64,000 nucleotides of DNA, taken from NCBI GenBank assembly GCA_964035575.1, contig OZ037852.1, positions 124,001-188,000 on the forward strand, written 5' to 3'. Shown here piece after piece: positions 43,088-51,999 of the stretch; positions within the stretch are counted from its first letter, which is position 1; each line of letters opens with the position of its first letter. The position numbers and the translations under genes are program-made. Below the pieces are notes generated by a model. That model was not told the DNA's origin, ran no database searches, and worked only from the letters and a program-made list of their open reading frames with translations. This DNA is from Rhynchopus sp. YZ270_cl-10. Taxonomy: Eukaryota; Euglenozoa; Diplonemea; Diplonemida; Diplonemidae.

Positions 43088-44562
43088 CGCTCCATCTCCT
43101 CCGTCCCCTCCGTCACCTTTCCCGCCCCCTTTCCCATCTTTCCGCCGTCCTTCGACTTGCCCTTTTTGCGCTGGGGGGGGCCCGACCCGAAGATGTCGTC
43201 CATTGTGCTTCCCTTTCCCGCGCCGGACGACTTTGACCCCTTTTGCTTGTTGGGGGTGGTTGGTGGCGACAGTGTCTCGGTCGCGGTTTTCGGCTTTACC
43301 GTCTCGTTGGCCTTCACATCACAGTCCTTCGTGTCCTCCGTGGTGCTTTGTTGTTGTTGGAGCGGAGAGGGTGGGTGAGCCGGTTCCGCGTTGGTGGTAG
43401 GCTGGAGTAGCCTGAGGAGGTGGGCCAGGTGCGCGTCCGTCGCCTCCTGTCGTGCCTCCGCTGCACACTGCCGAGCCACCACCGTCGCCAGCGCCGCGTT
43501 CATCTCCTCCTGAGCTTTGTTGTTACTGACAACTGCAGAGAGGATTTGCTCCCGCTGAGCTTCCGCGTTTGTCGCCAGTTCTTCCGCTCTGGTGGCGTGG
43601 CTGTCCATCTTGGACAGTTGGAGAACTTGACGCTCTAGGAGCGCTTCAATGCCCTTGCCCATTTGTAGAAGAGGGGTGGTGATAGAGGTGAGGTCGGCCG
43701 GTGTTGCGTTGTGGTTCTGATGCTGTTGGGGAAGTTGGTGCTGAACTACGCGCTGCATCCATGCCAGCTCCAGCTTCTGTCCCTGTTCGAACAGCTTTTT
43801 GCCTCTGTCCGCGCCGTACTCTGCTACAAATTCTTGGCTGGTGTATTTTACCTTCCTGTTTCTCTCTGTGGGGTCAGGTACCCGTGTAGGAAGCTGTTGG
43901 TGGGTGTCTGCTGTGGTGGTGACGGTGCTGGTGTCTCTTGCTACTGCAGGGAGGATTGACACCACTAGGCTCTGCCACTTGACGCTGCTGTGCGGTGGCT
44001 GCGTCTCTGCGCGCACCACGAGGGTCTTTTCCCCCGTTCTGCCCTTGCTGAGCAGCGTCACCACCCGCGCCCCCTCCCACTTCATCGCCTTCAGTGCCGC
44101 GATGCAGTCCTGCTTCGTTGCGGGGGGAGGAACCGGCCTGAGGTCGAAGAGCTGGGTGGTGGTGTGCGTTGTGGTGCTGTCGGGTATCTCGAACGTGAAT
44201 GTGGGGGCGTCATCCATCGCCTCCGGGGCACCACCGCTGCTACCTCCCCTTAGCCTACCCAGCTCCCACACGTTGCAGTGCGTCCTGCACATCCGGAGCG
44301 ACTCCTTGTCGCTCATGTCCCTCCCGTTGATGGTAAGGCGGTGCACGTCCCTGCGTCCACCTGTCTTCGCGCGCACTGCCGCCTTCAGGTCAGCCACCGA
44401 GTCCGTGTCGCTGACGTCCACTGTCACTGTCTTTCCAGTCAGCGTTCGCACAAAAATCTGCCTTTTTACCTCTTCATTTTCTTCTTCTTTTTGTTCCGAG
44501 TCTTTGCCGCAGTCCTCTGCGTTGCCCGGGGTCACCTCGTGGAGGTGCTCGGTAAAAACCCC
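43030..44562 (-). CDS. LINE copy B ORF1: ubiquitin fused to a coiled-coil ORF1 protein
   Basis: Open from the target site to the TGA at 43030-43032, in frame with AERLVT of the host gene. After a 33-residue acidic/basic linker comes a 74-residue ubiquitin (44242-44463): RQIFVRTLTGKTVTVDVSDT at its start and GRLRGG at its end, so the diGly is present. SSGGAPEAMDDAP follows, then a folded segment (QLFDLRPVPPP, ALKAMKWEGARVV), a KKLFEQGQKLELAWMQ region and a long coiled coil (LLERQVLQLSKMDSHATRAE ...), then a basic Lys/Gly-rich tail ending NDLLFV. No ATG precedes the ubiquitin; the first Met is inside it. ORF1 proteins of LINEs are usually RNA-binding coiled-coil trimers. Confidence 0.88.
   Translation of the reverse strand, partial: GVFTEHLHEVTPGNAEDCGKDSEQKEEENEEVKRQIFVRTLTGKTVTVDVSDTDSVADLKAAVRAKTGGRRDVHRLTINGRDMSDKESLRMCRTHCNVWELGRLRGGSSGGAPEAMDDAPTFTFEIPDSTTTHTTTQLFDLRPVPPPATKQDCIAALKAMKWEGARVVTLLSKGRTGEKTLVVRAETQPPHSSVKWQSLVVSILPAVARDTSTVTTTADTHQQLPTRVPDPTERNRKVKYTSQEFVAEYGADRGKKLFEQGQKLELAWMQRVVQHQLPQQHQNHNATPADLTSITTPLLQMGKGIEALLERQVLQLSKMDSHATRAEELATNAEAQREQILSAVVSNNKAQEEMNAALATVVARQCAAEARQEATDAHLAHLLRLLQPTTNAEPAHPPSPLQQQQSTTEDTKDCDVKANETVKPKTATETLSPPTTPNKQKGSKSSGAGKGSTMDDIFGSGPPQRKKGKSKDGGKMGKGAGKVTEGTEEMERWKKESKAIADEINDLLFV
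43117..43135 (-). promoter_or_regulatory. Two candidate -1 frameshift heptamers (GGGAAAG) at the ORF1/ORF2 overlap
   Basis: GGGAAAG occurs at 43129-43135 and 43117-43123, each split G GGA AAG in the ORF1 frame, i.e. the X XXY YYZ phase needed for -1 slippage. ORF2 lies in the -1 frame and is already open at this point; ORF1 stops about 90 nt later. The downstream stretch is G-rich. Slippage itself is inferred. Confidence 0.5.
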
Positions 44563-44581
44563 AGTCACCAACCTCTCGGCT
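44563..44581 (-). repeat. LINE target site, copy 3
   Basis: Same 19-bp AGCCGAGAGGTTGGTGACT, between the 5' end of copy B and the 3' end of the short element upstream. Confidence 0.9.
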
Positions 44582-45188
44582 CGATAAACGTTTTTAAAAA
44601 TAGGATGGAACACCCCGTTCCGAAGAGGAATGCAGCCACCCCGAAAAAGTGGGGGTGTGTCGCCAGTCTGCGGTGAGAAACTCCTTCCCTGAGTCAAAAC
44701 TGCCGCTGGTTAGCGCTGGCTAAGGTTCCCTTTTCACCCGGTCACAATCGAGTCTCGCTCCGTCGGCGTTGACTGCACTGCAAAGCCCCTTGGTCCACCG
44801 TCGTAAAAAGACACCACAAAAAGCGTAGGTAGGTGGGGGACCGGCAGGTTACAGACAGAGGCAGTACGGAGCTAAGGTGTCGGCGGTCGCGGGTTGCCGT
44901 GGAGGCCTGCCCCCCGTGGAGGTCTTGGGATCTGGGAGTTTTGTGGAAGTAATCGGCTCAGAGTACCCTGCATTCCATGCACGACTCGAGCTCCTTGTGG
45001 TAGGATATTGGGGTCCCGGGAAGCACCCTTCGCCCCGAGGTCCCACCACCCCAGACAGTTTGTAGGTCTAAAAGCACAACGTACTTGTCCAGGACCTGGC
45101 CGCTCTTGGGTTCTCTCGAAAAAAAGATACTAATCCCGTACGCCCGTGCACCGCAAAAATGTGCTATGGGGGGCGGTCCGCCGTCGGG
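44582..45188 (-). mobile_element. Short (607 bp) element sharing the LINE 3' tail and target site
   Basis: Flanked by the same 19-bp target as the LINEs. Only its last ~60 bp (low-coordinate end, AGGATGGAACACCCCG-type sequence then the TTTTTAAAAACGTTTATCG end) match the LINE; the rest does not. It is either a non-autonomous element mobilised by the LINE or the 5'-truncated end of a related LINE. Its 5' side continues the host frame for about 77 codons (VTPDGGPPPIAHFCGARAYG ...) before a stop at 44958, so the host N-terminus is currently fused to it. Confidence 0.75.
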
Positions 45189-45207
45189 AGTCACCAACCT
45201 CTCGGCT
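45189..45207 (-). repeat. LINE target site, copy 4 (host 5' junction)
   Basis: Same 19-bp AGCCGAGAGGTTGGTGACT, here as part of the host coding sequence ITAERLVT. Confidence 0.9.
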
Positions 45208-45464
45208 GTAATATCTGTCTCACCCAACGCACGAAGTGTCTCCACGGATGCGTACTTCTTTGTTTTATTCAACAAGATTATGTCCCCAGCACTCAGTTCT
45301 GTGATGTCCTCTCCTTCCTCCTTCCCTCCGAAGCCCATGTGGAAGCTGTCTTCGCACAACCCTGTTGTAGTCGCTACCTTCTGCCGCATCGTCTCTGTTG
45401 TGTCGTTCTCACCCACCTCAATCACGAATTTGTTTTCATCAAAATCCTGTACACACACTTCCAT
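45189..45464 (-). CDS. Ubiquitin-like N-terminus of the split LRR gene (5' part)
   Basis: 92 codons from the ATG at 45464 to the insertion point. The peptide looks ubiquitin-like: MEVCVQDFDENKFVIEVGEN, a helix TMRQKVATTTGL, an FHMGFGGKE turn, and DIILLNKTKKYAS, then LRALGETDITAERLVT. It resembles the N-terminus of the DUF4116 gene at 26673 in layout. A C/T-rich tract and acceptor CAG (45486-45488) end 21 nt before the ATG. The reading frame continues after the three insertions at 32249 (VRDPEVASLLLQAEV), so the original gene coded ubiquitin-like + LRR + FG-like tail. As it stands the gene cannot make that protein unless about 13 kb is removed. Confidence 0.75.
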
Positions 45465-46146
45465 TGTTGCACGGAAAGTTTTGCTCTGTTTTGGGGCAGT
45501 GTTGAGGAGGAGGAGGAGAAGGCGCAAGATAGAACAAAATAGTAAGACTTCCTAGTCCACATATTGTTAGCAATGCGGTCTCATTCGGTCTCATAAAGTA
45601 AATGTGTGCAAAAAACCCTCCTGGGTATCGAAGCACAATACATGAGGGGAATAAAAATACCCACAAAATAATAAAGACCCCTTTCATCTTTCGTTTAGGT
45701 ACGCTACTCACGTCGAGAGTTTTTTTTTTTTTTTTGAAAGTGACGAAAACACAAAAATAAAAATGGAAATTTAAAAGTGCAAAATTAATAAAACCGAACA
45801 TCAAATCAAAGGACAAGAATAGCACGCCCGGAGCAAATGGCGTCTGCACTGGAACAAGAGGATAGAAAACGACTCTTTCGTCGGCATTCGTTGTAAGGAA
45901 TATTCACTCATGAGTCGACGAAGAGCACTGAAGGAAAACAAGACGGGTCCGCACAATTGAAATAAGGTGACTTGCAAGACGAACAGTGTACCTTGGTACA
46001 TGACCGCCCAACCATGCAGTCCTACATCCATTTTGTGCTTTACATCTGATATATTCTCATAATCAGACTTCAAGACAATATTATGAAAAGTTAACAACAA
46101 GAAATAGTAGGATCGGTAGGTAAGTAAAGTTGTTTTCGTTGAATAG
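45465..46146. other. 5' flank of the split gene with dispersed repeats
   Basis: Contains the acceptor at 45486-45488. It also has a T-run at 45719-45735 and the repeats shared with 24555-24700 (45795-45930), 22745-22845 (45970-46045) and 24425-24475 (46085-46140). No gene seen. Confidence 0.5.
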
Positions 46147-46642
46147 ATTAGACATGGCTTCATAAATATATTCAATATTTTTTTTCACGTTTTTTTCAAT
46201 ATCAATATATTGATCAATATCACGTAGGAAATTTTCAATATATTGACACTTTTACGGTGTAAATTTCCCATTCAATATTTGCAAATATTGATCAATATAT
46301 TGATCAATATATTGACACTTTCCTTCACACAATGGTCTTGCGCCCCTTGGAAACTGGTTCTGCATCTTCCAACCTCACACAACTCGTGCACCACACATAA
46401 AAACATGCCCGAGTTGAGGCACAAAAAAAATTGCCCCAATTTCCAGGACTGGTAATTGAACTTCGGACCAAAAAATGCAAAAAATATGGAGACTTGTGTG
46501 ATACCAACTATGACAAAATTCCACATGACTTCTCGAGTCCGCATTGCACTTCGCGGTAGCCCCAAGGGAAGACACCCTTCTTCAGAAGCCAGGTAGAGAA
46601 TGCTGCCCCCCACCCTACCCCCTCTACACTGTCCGCGTAGAT

Positions 46643-46697
46643 CCCCCTACTAAGGAGCCATCTGATGCCACAAGGCAAGTCGCTCCTTAGTGGGGGG
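46643..46697. repeat. Perfect-looking hairpin (16-bp stem)
   Basis: CCCCCTACTAAGGAGC and GCTCCTTAGTGGGGGG pair with one mismatch around a 23-nt loop. It lies in the segment that separates copy 3 of the tRNA-related repeat from its shared flank, so it may be a small insertion. Confidence 0.5.
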
Positions 46698-46804
46698 ATG
46701 CGCGTTTACGAACTGAGCCATGATTGCCCTTAGAGTCCCACGGTAACACGTGCAAAATCATAGAGTTTTTTTGGCTGTTAAAAAGGCTGGGGTATAAAGA
46801 GGTC

Positions 46805-46925
46805 GCGTGATTCGTCGAGCGGTTGTGAACCGCCTCCGTTCTCTTACGGTACGGAACACTCACCTCCTACCCTTTGCATGAGCTCGACTGCGTTTTAGCA
46901 CGTTTCAACGACTCTTTTTTCTCGT
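46805..46925 (-). repeat. tRNA-related small repeat, copy 3
   Basis: Minus-strand copy of the element at 4083-4193: same CCGTACCGTAAGAGAACGG and GGCGGTTCACAACCGC hairpins; the first hairpin is partly deleted (CAGTCGAGC). Followed on its strand by CCTCTTTATACCCCAG, shared with copy 2. Confidence 0.5.
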
Positions 46926-48030
46926 TCTGTACCAGAACAACCTCCTCTCCAAGCAGCAAACCCCACCCCTGACCAGGGGAAGCCTCCTGGGCCGATAAGC
47001 GGAACTATTTACTCACTGATCCTCTCATAAAAAAAGACATGTGGATGGATGGATTTTTCAAATGTATGTTCGCAACTCTCATAAAAAAGTAGCGCACCGT
47101 GCGCCTGCGGCGCGGACAAAATTTGGTTTTGCGAATCCTAAATATTTTTTGCTAGCTCGTGTGGTTGATGAGCGAGAACGAAACCAAATCGATCGCAACG
47201 CCTCGTACACTAGCTAAAACACCTGAATGGTCACAGAACACAACGCAGTGCATGGTTTTGTGGGTTGTTTTTGCCCACAGAAGTACCCCTGTGCGGCCTA
47301 GACCTGGTTCTAGCACCCCAGAATCGCGTTTACCAGTACATAGGGGCCCAAAAAACCACCCAAAAAGGCGAAAATCCCGGTTTTTGGTGAAAAACGCCTG
47401 TTTTTGCCCATAGGGTACGAAAATAGGAATTAAAAACAAATCTCTCACAGATCTGATTTGGTGATCCGCATTTTTGAGGCCAATCTTTCCAACGCCGAAA
47501 AAATCTTACACTTTGGTGCATTTTCGGGTGGGTGCACCAGGAGGGTACTGGGAGGGCAGCAACCTTAAAAACCTAAACACAAGTGTTTAGGAATTACGAG
47601 CGGTAGCCCACAGCTCTACCCTATCCATGCTATAGTGTATAATGTGCGATTTATGGCACAATCTTGAAATGTTGCGCACATGGCTTCAACAGAAAAGTTT
47701 GACCCTTTGCCTCTCCACTCTGTGGCTGAAGGGGAGCTGAGAATAAGCCGGGTCCCGGGTACTGTCCCAGGACTAGAACTAGGACGGGTACTGGGCACTG
47801 GGTACAGTCCCAGTCCTAGGGACTGGGAATACCCCTCCACCCTCCCGCGCCCGGGTCCCTGACCCGCTTTCAGGCGTTTTCACAGCGTTTTCGACATATT
47901 GTGCCCAGTCCCACTGAGAATAACCGGGTCCCGGGTCCCCAAGTCTTATTCTCAGCTATGGCCTCCCGTCAAGGAAAAAGCAGGCACTGCAACGTCAATA
48001 TTCAATAATATGATCAATATTTGGGTCAGT

Positions 48031-49299
48031 CCATAAACCACCCCCCCCAAAACGTAACCTGGGGTCCTTATTTTTATTTCATCTGGGTTCTACTGGGACT
48101 TTCTCCCCGATTTTTTTTTTAATGAACTCAGAGTTAAGTTTCTGGGTTCAATAAAAAAAACGACGAGCAAAAAGTCCAATTGGAAATATGATGGATACCC
48201 CCCGAGAGCAAAATAAACCAACGGTAAAAATTGGTACCCTTGGTTTCCTATAGGTTCCTATAGGAAACCTACATTTTCCCATAATTTCCCACACAACTTA
48301 CTTGACAACAGGATGAAAACAAATACAAAAATGGCAAAAGTGAGTAAAACCGTGCAAGGGGCACTGGACTTTGCTAGGGCTCTGGGGGAAACGCAGTTCT
48401 CAGGGGAGAAGACTCGCAAGGAGGTTCTTGCCTACGCGAAGGCACGCAGTTGTTACCGTAGGGGTTTCCGGAAGACGTGTGGTTCAAAGCTTTATGGAAA
48501 GCGAGAGGAATATCCCTCATCCTTCACAGGAAGAACACCACCCGTGGGGGACGCGCGGTCCAACTGTATTTCTGCAGTAACCTGGATGAGTGTGTGGGTG
48601 TGCCATCAGAAGGTACGGAGGGGTGAACAACGCGTATTTACCCCTTACAGCAAGGAGAATGGCAGCGGCGTCGTTGTCCGTGCCTCCAAACACGCGGAAG
48701 GCTTGTGCAAAACGTACCTTCTGATGGCACACCCACACACTCATCCAGGTTACTGCAGAAATACAGTTGGACCGCGCGTCCCCCACGGGTGGTGTTCTTC
48801 CTGTGAAGGATGAGGGATATTCCTCTCGCTTTCCATAAAGCTTTGAACCACACGTCTTCCGGAAACCCCTACGGTAACAACTGCGTGCCTTCGCGTAGGC
48901 AAGAACCTCCTTGCGAGTCTTCTCCCCTGAGAACTGCGTTTCCCCCAGAGCCCTAGCAAAGTCCAGTGCCCCTTGCACGGTTTTACTCACTTTTGCCATT
49001 TTTGTATTTGTTTTCATCCTGTTGTCAAGTAAGTTGTGTGGGAAATTATGGGAAAATGTAGGTTTCCTATAGGAACCTATAGGAAACCAAGGGTACCAAT
49101 TTTTACCGTTGGTTTATTTTGCTCTCGGGGGGTATCCATCATATTTCCAATTGGACTTTTTGCTCGTCGTTTTTTTTATTGAACCCAGAAACTTAACTCT
49201 GAGTTCATTAAAAAAAAAATCGGGGAGAAAGTCCCAGTAGAACCCAGATGAAATAAAAATAAGGACCCCAGGTTACCTTTTGGGGGGGGTGGTTTATGG
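48031..49299. repeat. Near-perfect palindrome, 587-bp arms, 95-bp spacer
   Basis: Arms 48031-48617 and 48713-49299 are inverted copies with almost no differences by eye; the spacer is 48618-48712. Each arm carries the same open frame starting MKTNTKMAKVSKTVQGALDF (from 48313 on plus, from 49017 on minus), rich in Lys/Arg, unrecognised. In each arm it reaches AG|GTACGG, which looks like a splice donor pointing into the spacer. Assembly artefact cannot be excluded, though the unique spacer argues for a real structure. Confidence 0.75.
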
Positions 49300-49437
49300 A
49301 CCGTGCCATTTCAATATTATTGAAATATTGACAGTTTTCAGTCAATATTATTGACACTTTCAATATTCAATCAATAATATTCATCACCAAATCAATATAT
49401 TGACGATATTCAATATATTTATGAAGCCATGATTAGA

Positions 49438-50352
49438 ATATAAAAAAATCGTTTCATATACATTCTTTTTCTCATGAAAAGAAGGTACAGAGGGTGCTAA
49501 AGAAGTAAATAGTATATTTTTTCTGGAAATATAGTACTCATATTTCCTGAGGTACCCCCAATGCTGCTGAGGGAAATCGTCGACCGAAGCAGCATTGGGG
49601 GTACCGAAGGAAATATGGTGCTATATTTCCAGAAAATTCATATTTTCATTTTCGGTAATATTGTCCCGACGCACAAATCCGCTCGTATTCTGTGTGTCAA
49701 AAAGCCCCTGTTATGGTACAGTTGTATCTTGTGTGTCAAAATGTGTATGTTGGTGTGCTGGAAGGAGAGGGGTTCAGATTCATTTATATGATGATATTTA
49801 CCGACGTGGGGGATGGGGGTAGCTGGAACACTTTGTCACTTTGGGACGTTGATCGTTATGTGGATTTAGGGTGTTTTTCAGGGGTATGTTAACCACGTGT
49901 GTGTCTTAGGGACCAAATTTTTCAGTAACGTGAACCAATCGGGTCGCAATGGTTCCTGGGGGCCCGGAGGGCCCCCATGCAGGAAAAATTTCCACCAAGC
50001 CTGGGCAATGCTGGGGGCCCATATGGGGTGCCTATACATGTGTTTTCACGTGTTTTTGGGCACTTTTCAGGATTTTCGAAAAATTTTGCAACACCAAAAT
50101 CGAAAATTTCGGTCTATTTTTCACTCTGCGACATGGTCAAAAAAAATTTTTTTTTTGGCCGAAAAAATTATAATATTTCTATTTCGGATTTTACCCACGA
50201 TTTGTGTACATTCTAATATTTCTGTGCCAAATATTATAATATTACCCGGTACATGCAAAATTGGCTGTAAAGTAGCCGAAAATATAGAACCCATATTTCC
50301 AACGTCGCTGTAGGATTTGTGCAGAGGGACAATATTTCCGAAAATAAAAAAT

Positions 50353-50394
<42 letters not shown>

Positions 50395-50395
50395 A
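49438..50395. other. AT-rich stretch, no gene seen
   Basis: Holds an inverted pair around 49520-49640 (GAAATATAGTAC.../...ATGGTGCTATATTTCC, with GGTACCCCCAATGCTGCT and its inverse), and an A-run at 50347-50390 of more than 40 bases. No protein-like frame. Confidence 0.4.
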
Positions 50396-51561
50396 CTTGG
50401 TGTGGTCACGGTGGCCCAGCGGACCCTTTTGGGGGTACCCCCGGGGGTACCCCCAAAAGGGGTACCCCGCAGGGTAGGGTACCACACAGGGTAGGGTCCG
50501 CGGGGGGTACCCCCTCGCGTGGGCTACCCCAGGGGGTACCCCACAGGGTTGGGTAGGGTCCGCGCGGGGTACCCTTTGGGGGGTTTGGGGTACCCCGAGG
50601 GGTACCCCCCAGGGGTACCCCCCGGGGTACCCCCTGCACACCCGGTGGCTATTGCCTCCCAGGGAAAGGGACTCTCAAAAAATTTTTTTTGCCCTATATA
50701 GGCCTAATTTCGACGATTTGAGGCCATTAAAAGCAAAAATTGGCACTTTTGAGCATCTGTGGGGGTCTAAAACGTGGTTTTGCGCAGCCGATTTTTCGTG
50801 GTTTTTTTACCAAAGACAAGTCGATTTTTGACCAATTTTTCATGAAAAATGTGAAGGAAATCGCTTAGGAACTTAGCTGTGTACGTGTTCTAGCTACTGC
50901 ATACACCGCGGGGTATAACCAAAATGACCGTATTTTGGCTGAAATTTCGACTTGACAATTTTTCCTCGATTTGGTCAATCTGAGGTTTTGTTTGGGGTTT
51001 TTGGGCCATTTTATGACCAACCACGCCCGCATACGTGGGAAATTACGCGCGCAATGACGACGTCACGGCGTGGGGAGCCCTCGTAATTACGAGGGGTGCT
51101 CCCGTGATCCTTTGAGGCCATTAAAAGCAAAATTTGGCACTTTTGAGCATCTGTGGGGGTCTAAAACGTAGTTTCGCGCCCGAAAAGTCGTGATTTTACC
51201 AAAGACGCGTCGATTTTTGACCCAAATTTTTTTTTCTTCTCGCCCAAAATCGGGCGTGGTAGGTCATAAATGGCCCAAAAAATACAAAGCCTCAATGAGC
51301 AAATTGTGAAGAAAAAAAAAATTGGTCGAAGTTTTGGTCATTTTTACCATGTGGCAACAAATAGAATGCAGGTATCAGTATCAGTGGGATTGTTCGTGCA
51401 GTGATGTTCTCGTACCTGGAGAGTAGGCCGAGCGAGTGCTGCAAGGTATGTTTTTAAGCCCCGGTTTTTACACCCCCGCTCCCCCTTTTCGCCTTTGTCC
51501 CGCTCGGATGTAAATCGAAGCATATTTTTATTGTCAAAATTGTCACTTTTACTTTTTTATC

Positions 51562-51924
51562 ATGGCATCTCGTAACCTCTACAACTCTTTTACGTCAGGG
51601 AACCGGATGAGGTGCTACTTCCGGACTGAGGAAGGGCAGTCTTTTACTTTCTTTTTTGCATGGAAGAGGTACGGAGCGGCTTCTTGTTTGTTTGTTTGAT
51701 TTTTTTTGTTGTAGTCTCTACTTTTGCACTCAATTTCTCTCAACAGGTACCCGAACCGACGACCCTTCATCGTGACAGCGAAACAGTGCCGATGGAAGAG
51801 CTGGTGCAATTATTGCAAACCGGGTGGGGACCGCAAAAGTTGGGTTTTTAAACCAATTTTTCCATTAACCCACCCCATAGACCGCCCCAATTATTATGAA
51901 ACTCTTAGTCAGTCACTGCTATAG
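51562..51924 (+). CDS. Small basic protein of unknown family, two exons
   Basis: Exon 1 51562-51668 and exon 2 51747-51924 joined over a 78-nt intron (GTACGG...TCTCAACAG) with a clear pyrimidine tract give 94 residues: MASRNLYNSFTSGNRMRCYF at the start, then AWKRYPNRRPFIVTAKQC and a CRWKSWCNYC motif that could bind zinc. Neither exon is long enough to stand out alone, but together they read as one aromatic- and Arg-rich protein. The donor GTACGGAG is the same as the candidate donor of the 48313 palindrome frame, and differs from the GTATG donors of host genes. It probably belongs to the surrounding element. A chance assembly of frames remains possible. Confidence 0.4.
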
Positions 51925-51999
51925 CCATTAACCCAGGGAGCATAGCTAGTGCAAAAAATTCGACTTCGGGATCCGAAAAGTCTGTCCTCTGCTCTTGCG

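Larger units (their letters stand above)
37188..44562 (-). mobile_element. Non-LTR retrotransposon (LINE), copy B, apparently full length
   Basis: 7.4 kb between two copies of the 19-bp target. 5' to 3': a 33-codon linker, ubiquitin domain, ORF1 body with coiled coil, ORF2 with OTU, APE endonuclease, RT, CCHC and RNase H-like domains, then a 458-nt 3' UTR ending CCTATTTTTAAAAACGTTTA. Domain order (APE before RT, RNase H after) places it near the I/ingi-type LINEs; the OTU recalls Dualen-like elements. One in-frame stop in ORF2 (TGA at 42014-42016) is the only clear break. Confidence 0.93.
46153..49431. mobile_element. 3.3-kb TIR element with AT-rich palindromic end arrays
   Basis: Both ends begin CATGGCTTCATAAATATATT in inverted orientation and are flanked by ATTAGA (46147-46152, 49432-49437), a likely 6-bp target duplication. 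Inside each end are arrays of TCAATATATTGA-like palindromes (about 46153-46330 and 49300-49425, and a few at 47995-48020). The interior holds a small-RNA-like repeat, a hairpin and a 1.27-kb palindrome. No transposase motif was recognised. 46960-47990 holds G/C-rich repeats (GGGTCCCGGGTAC type near 47745-47940) and no clear gene. Confidence 0.7.

Noticed and set aside
47152-47521. 98-codon minus-strand frame in the TIR element
   Set aside because: No family likeness, no splice or start context, and overlapping frames are equally open.
50347-50390. Long A-run as a retrogene poly(A) tail (also 58853-58872)
   Set aside because: No coding body or target duplication next to it; simple homopolymer in an AT-rich region.
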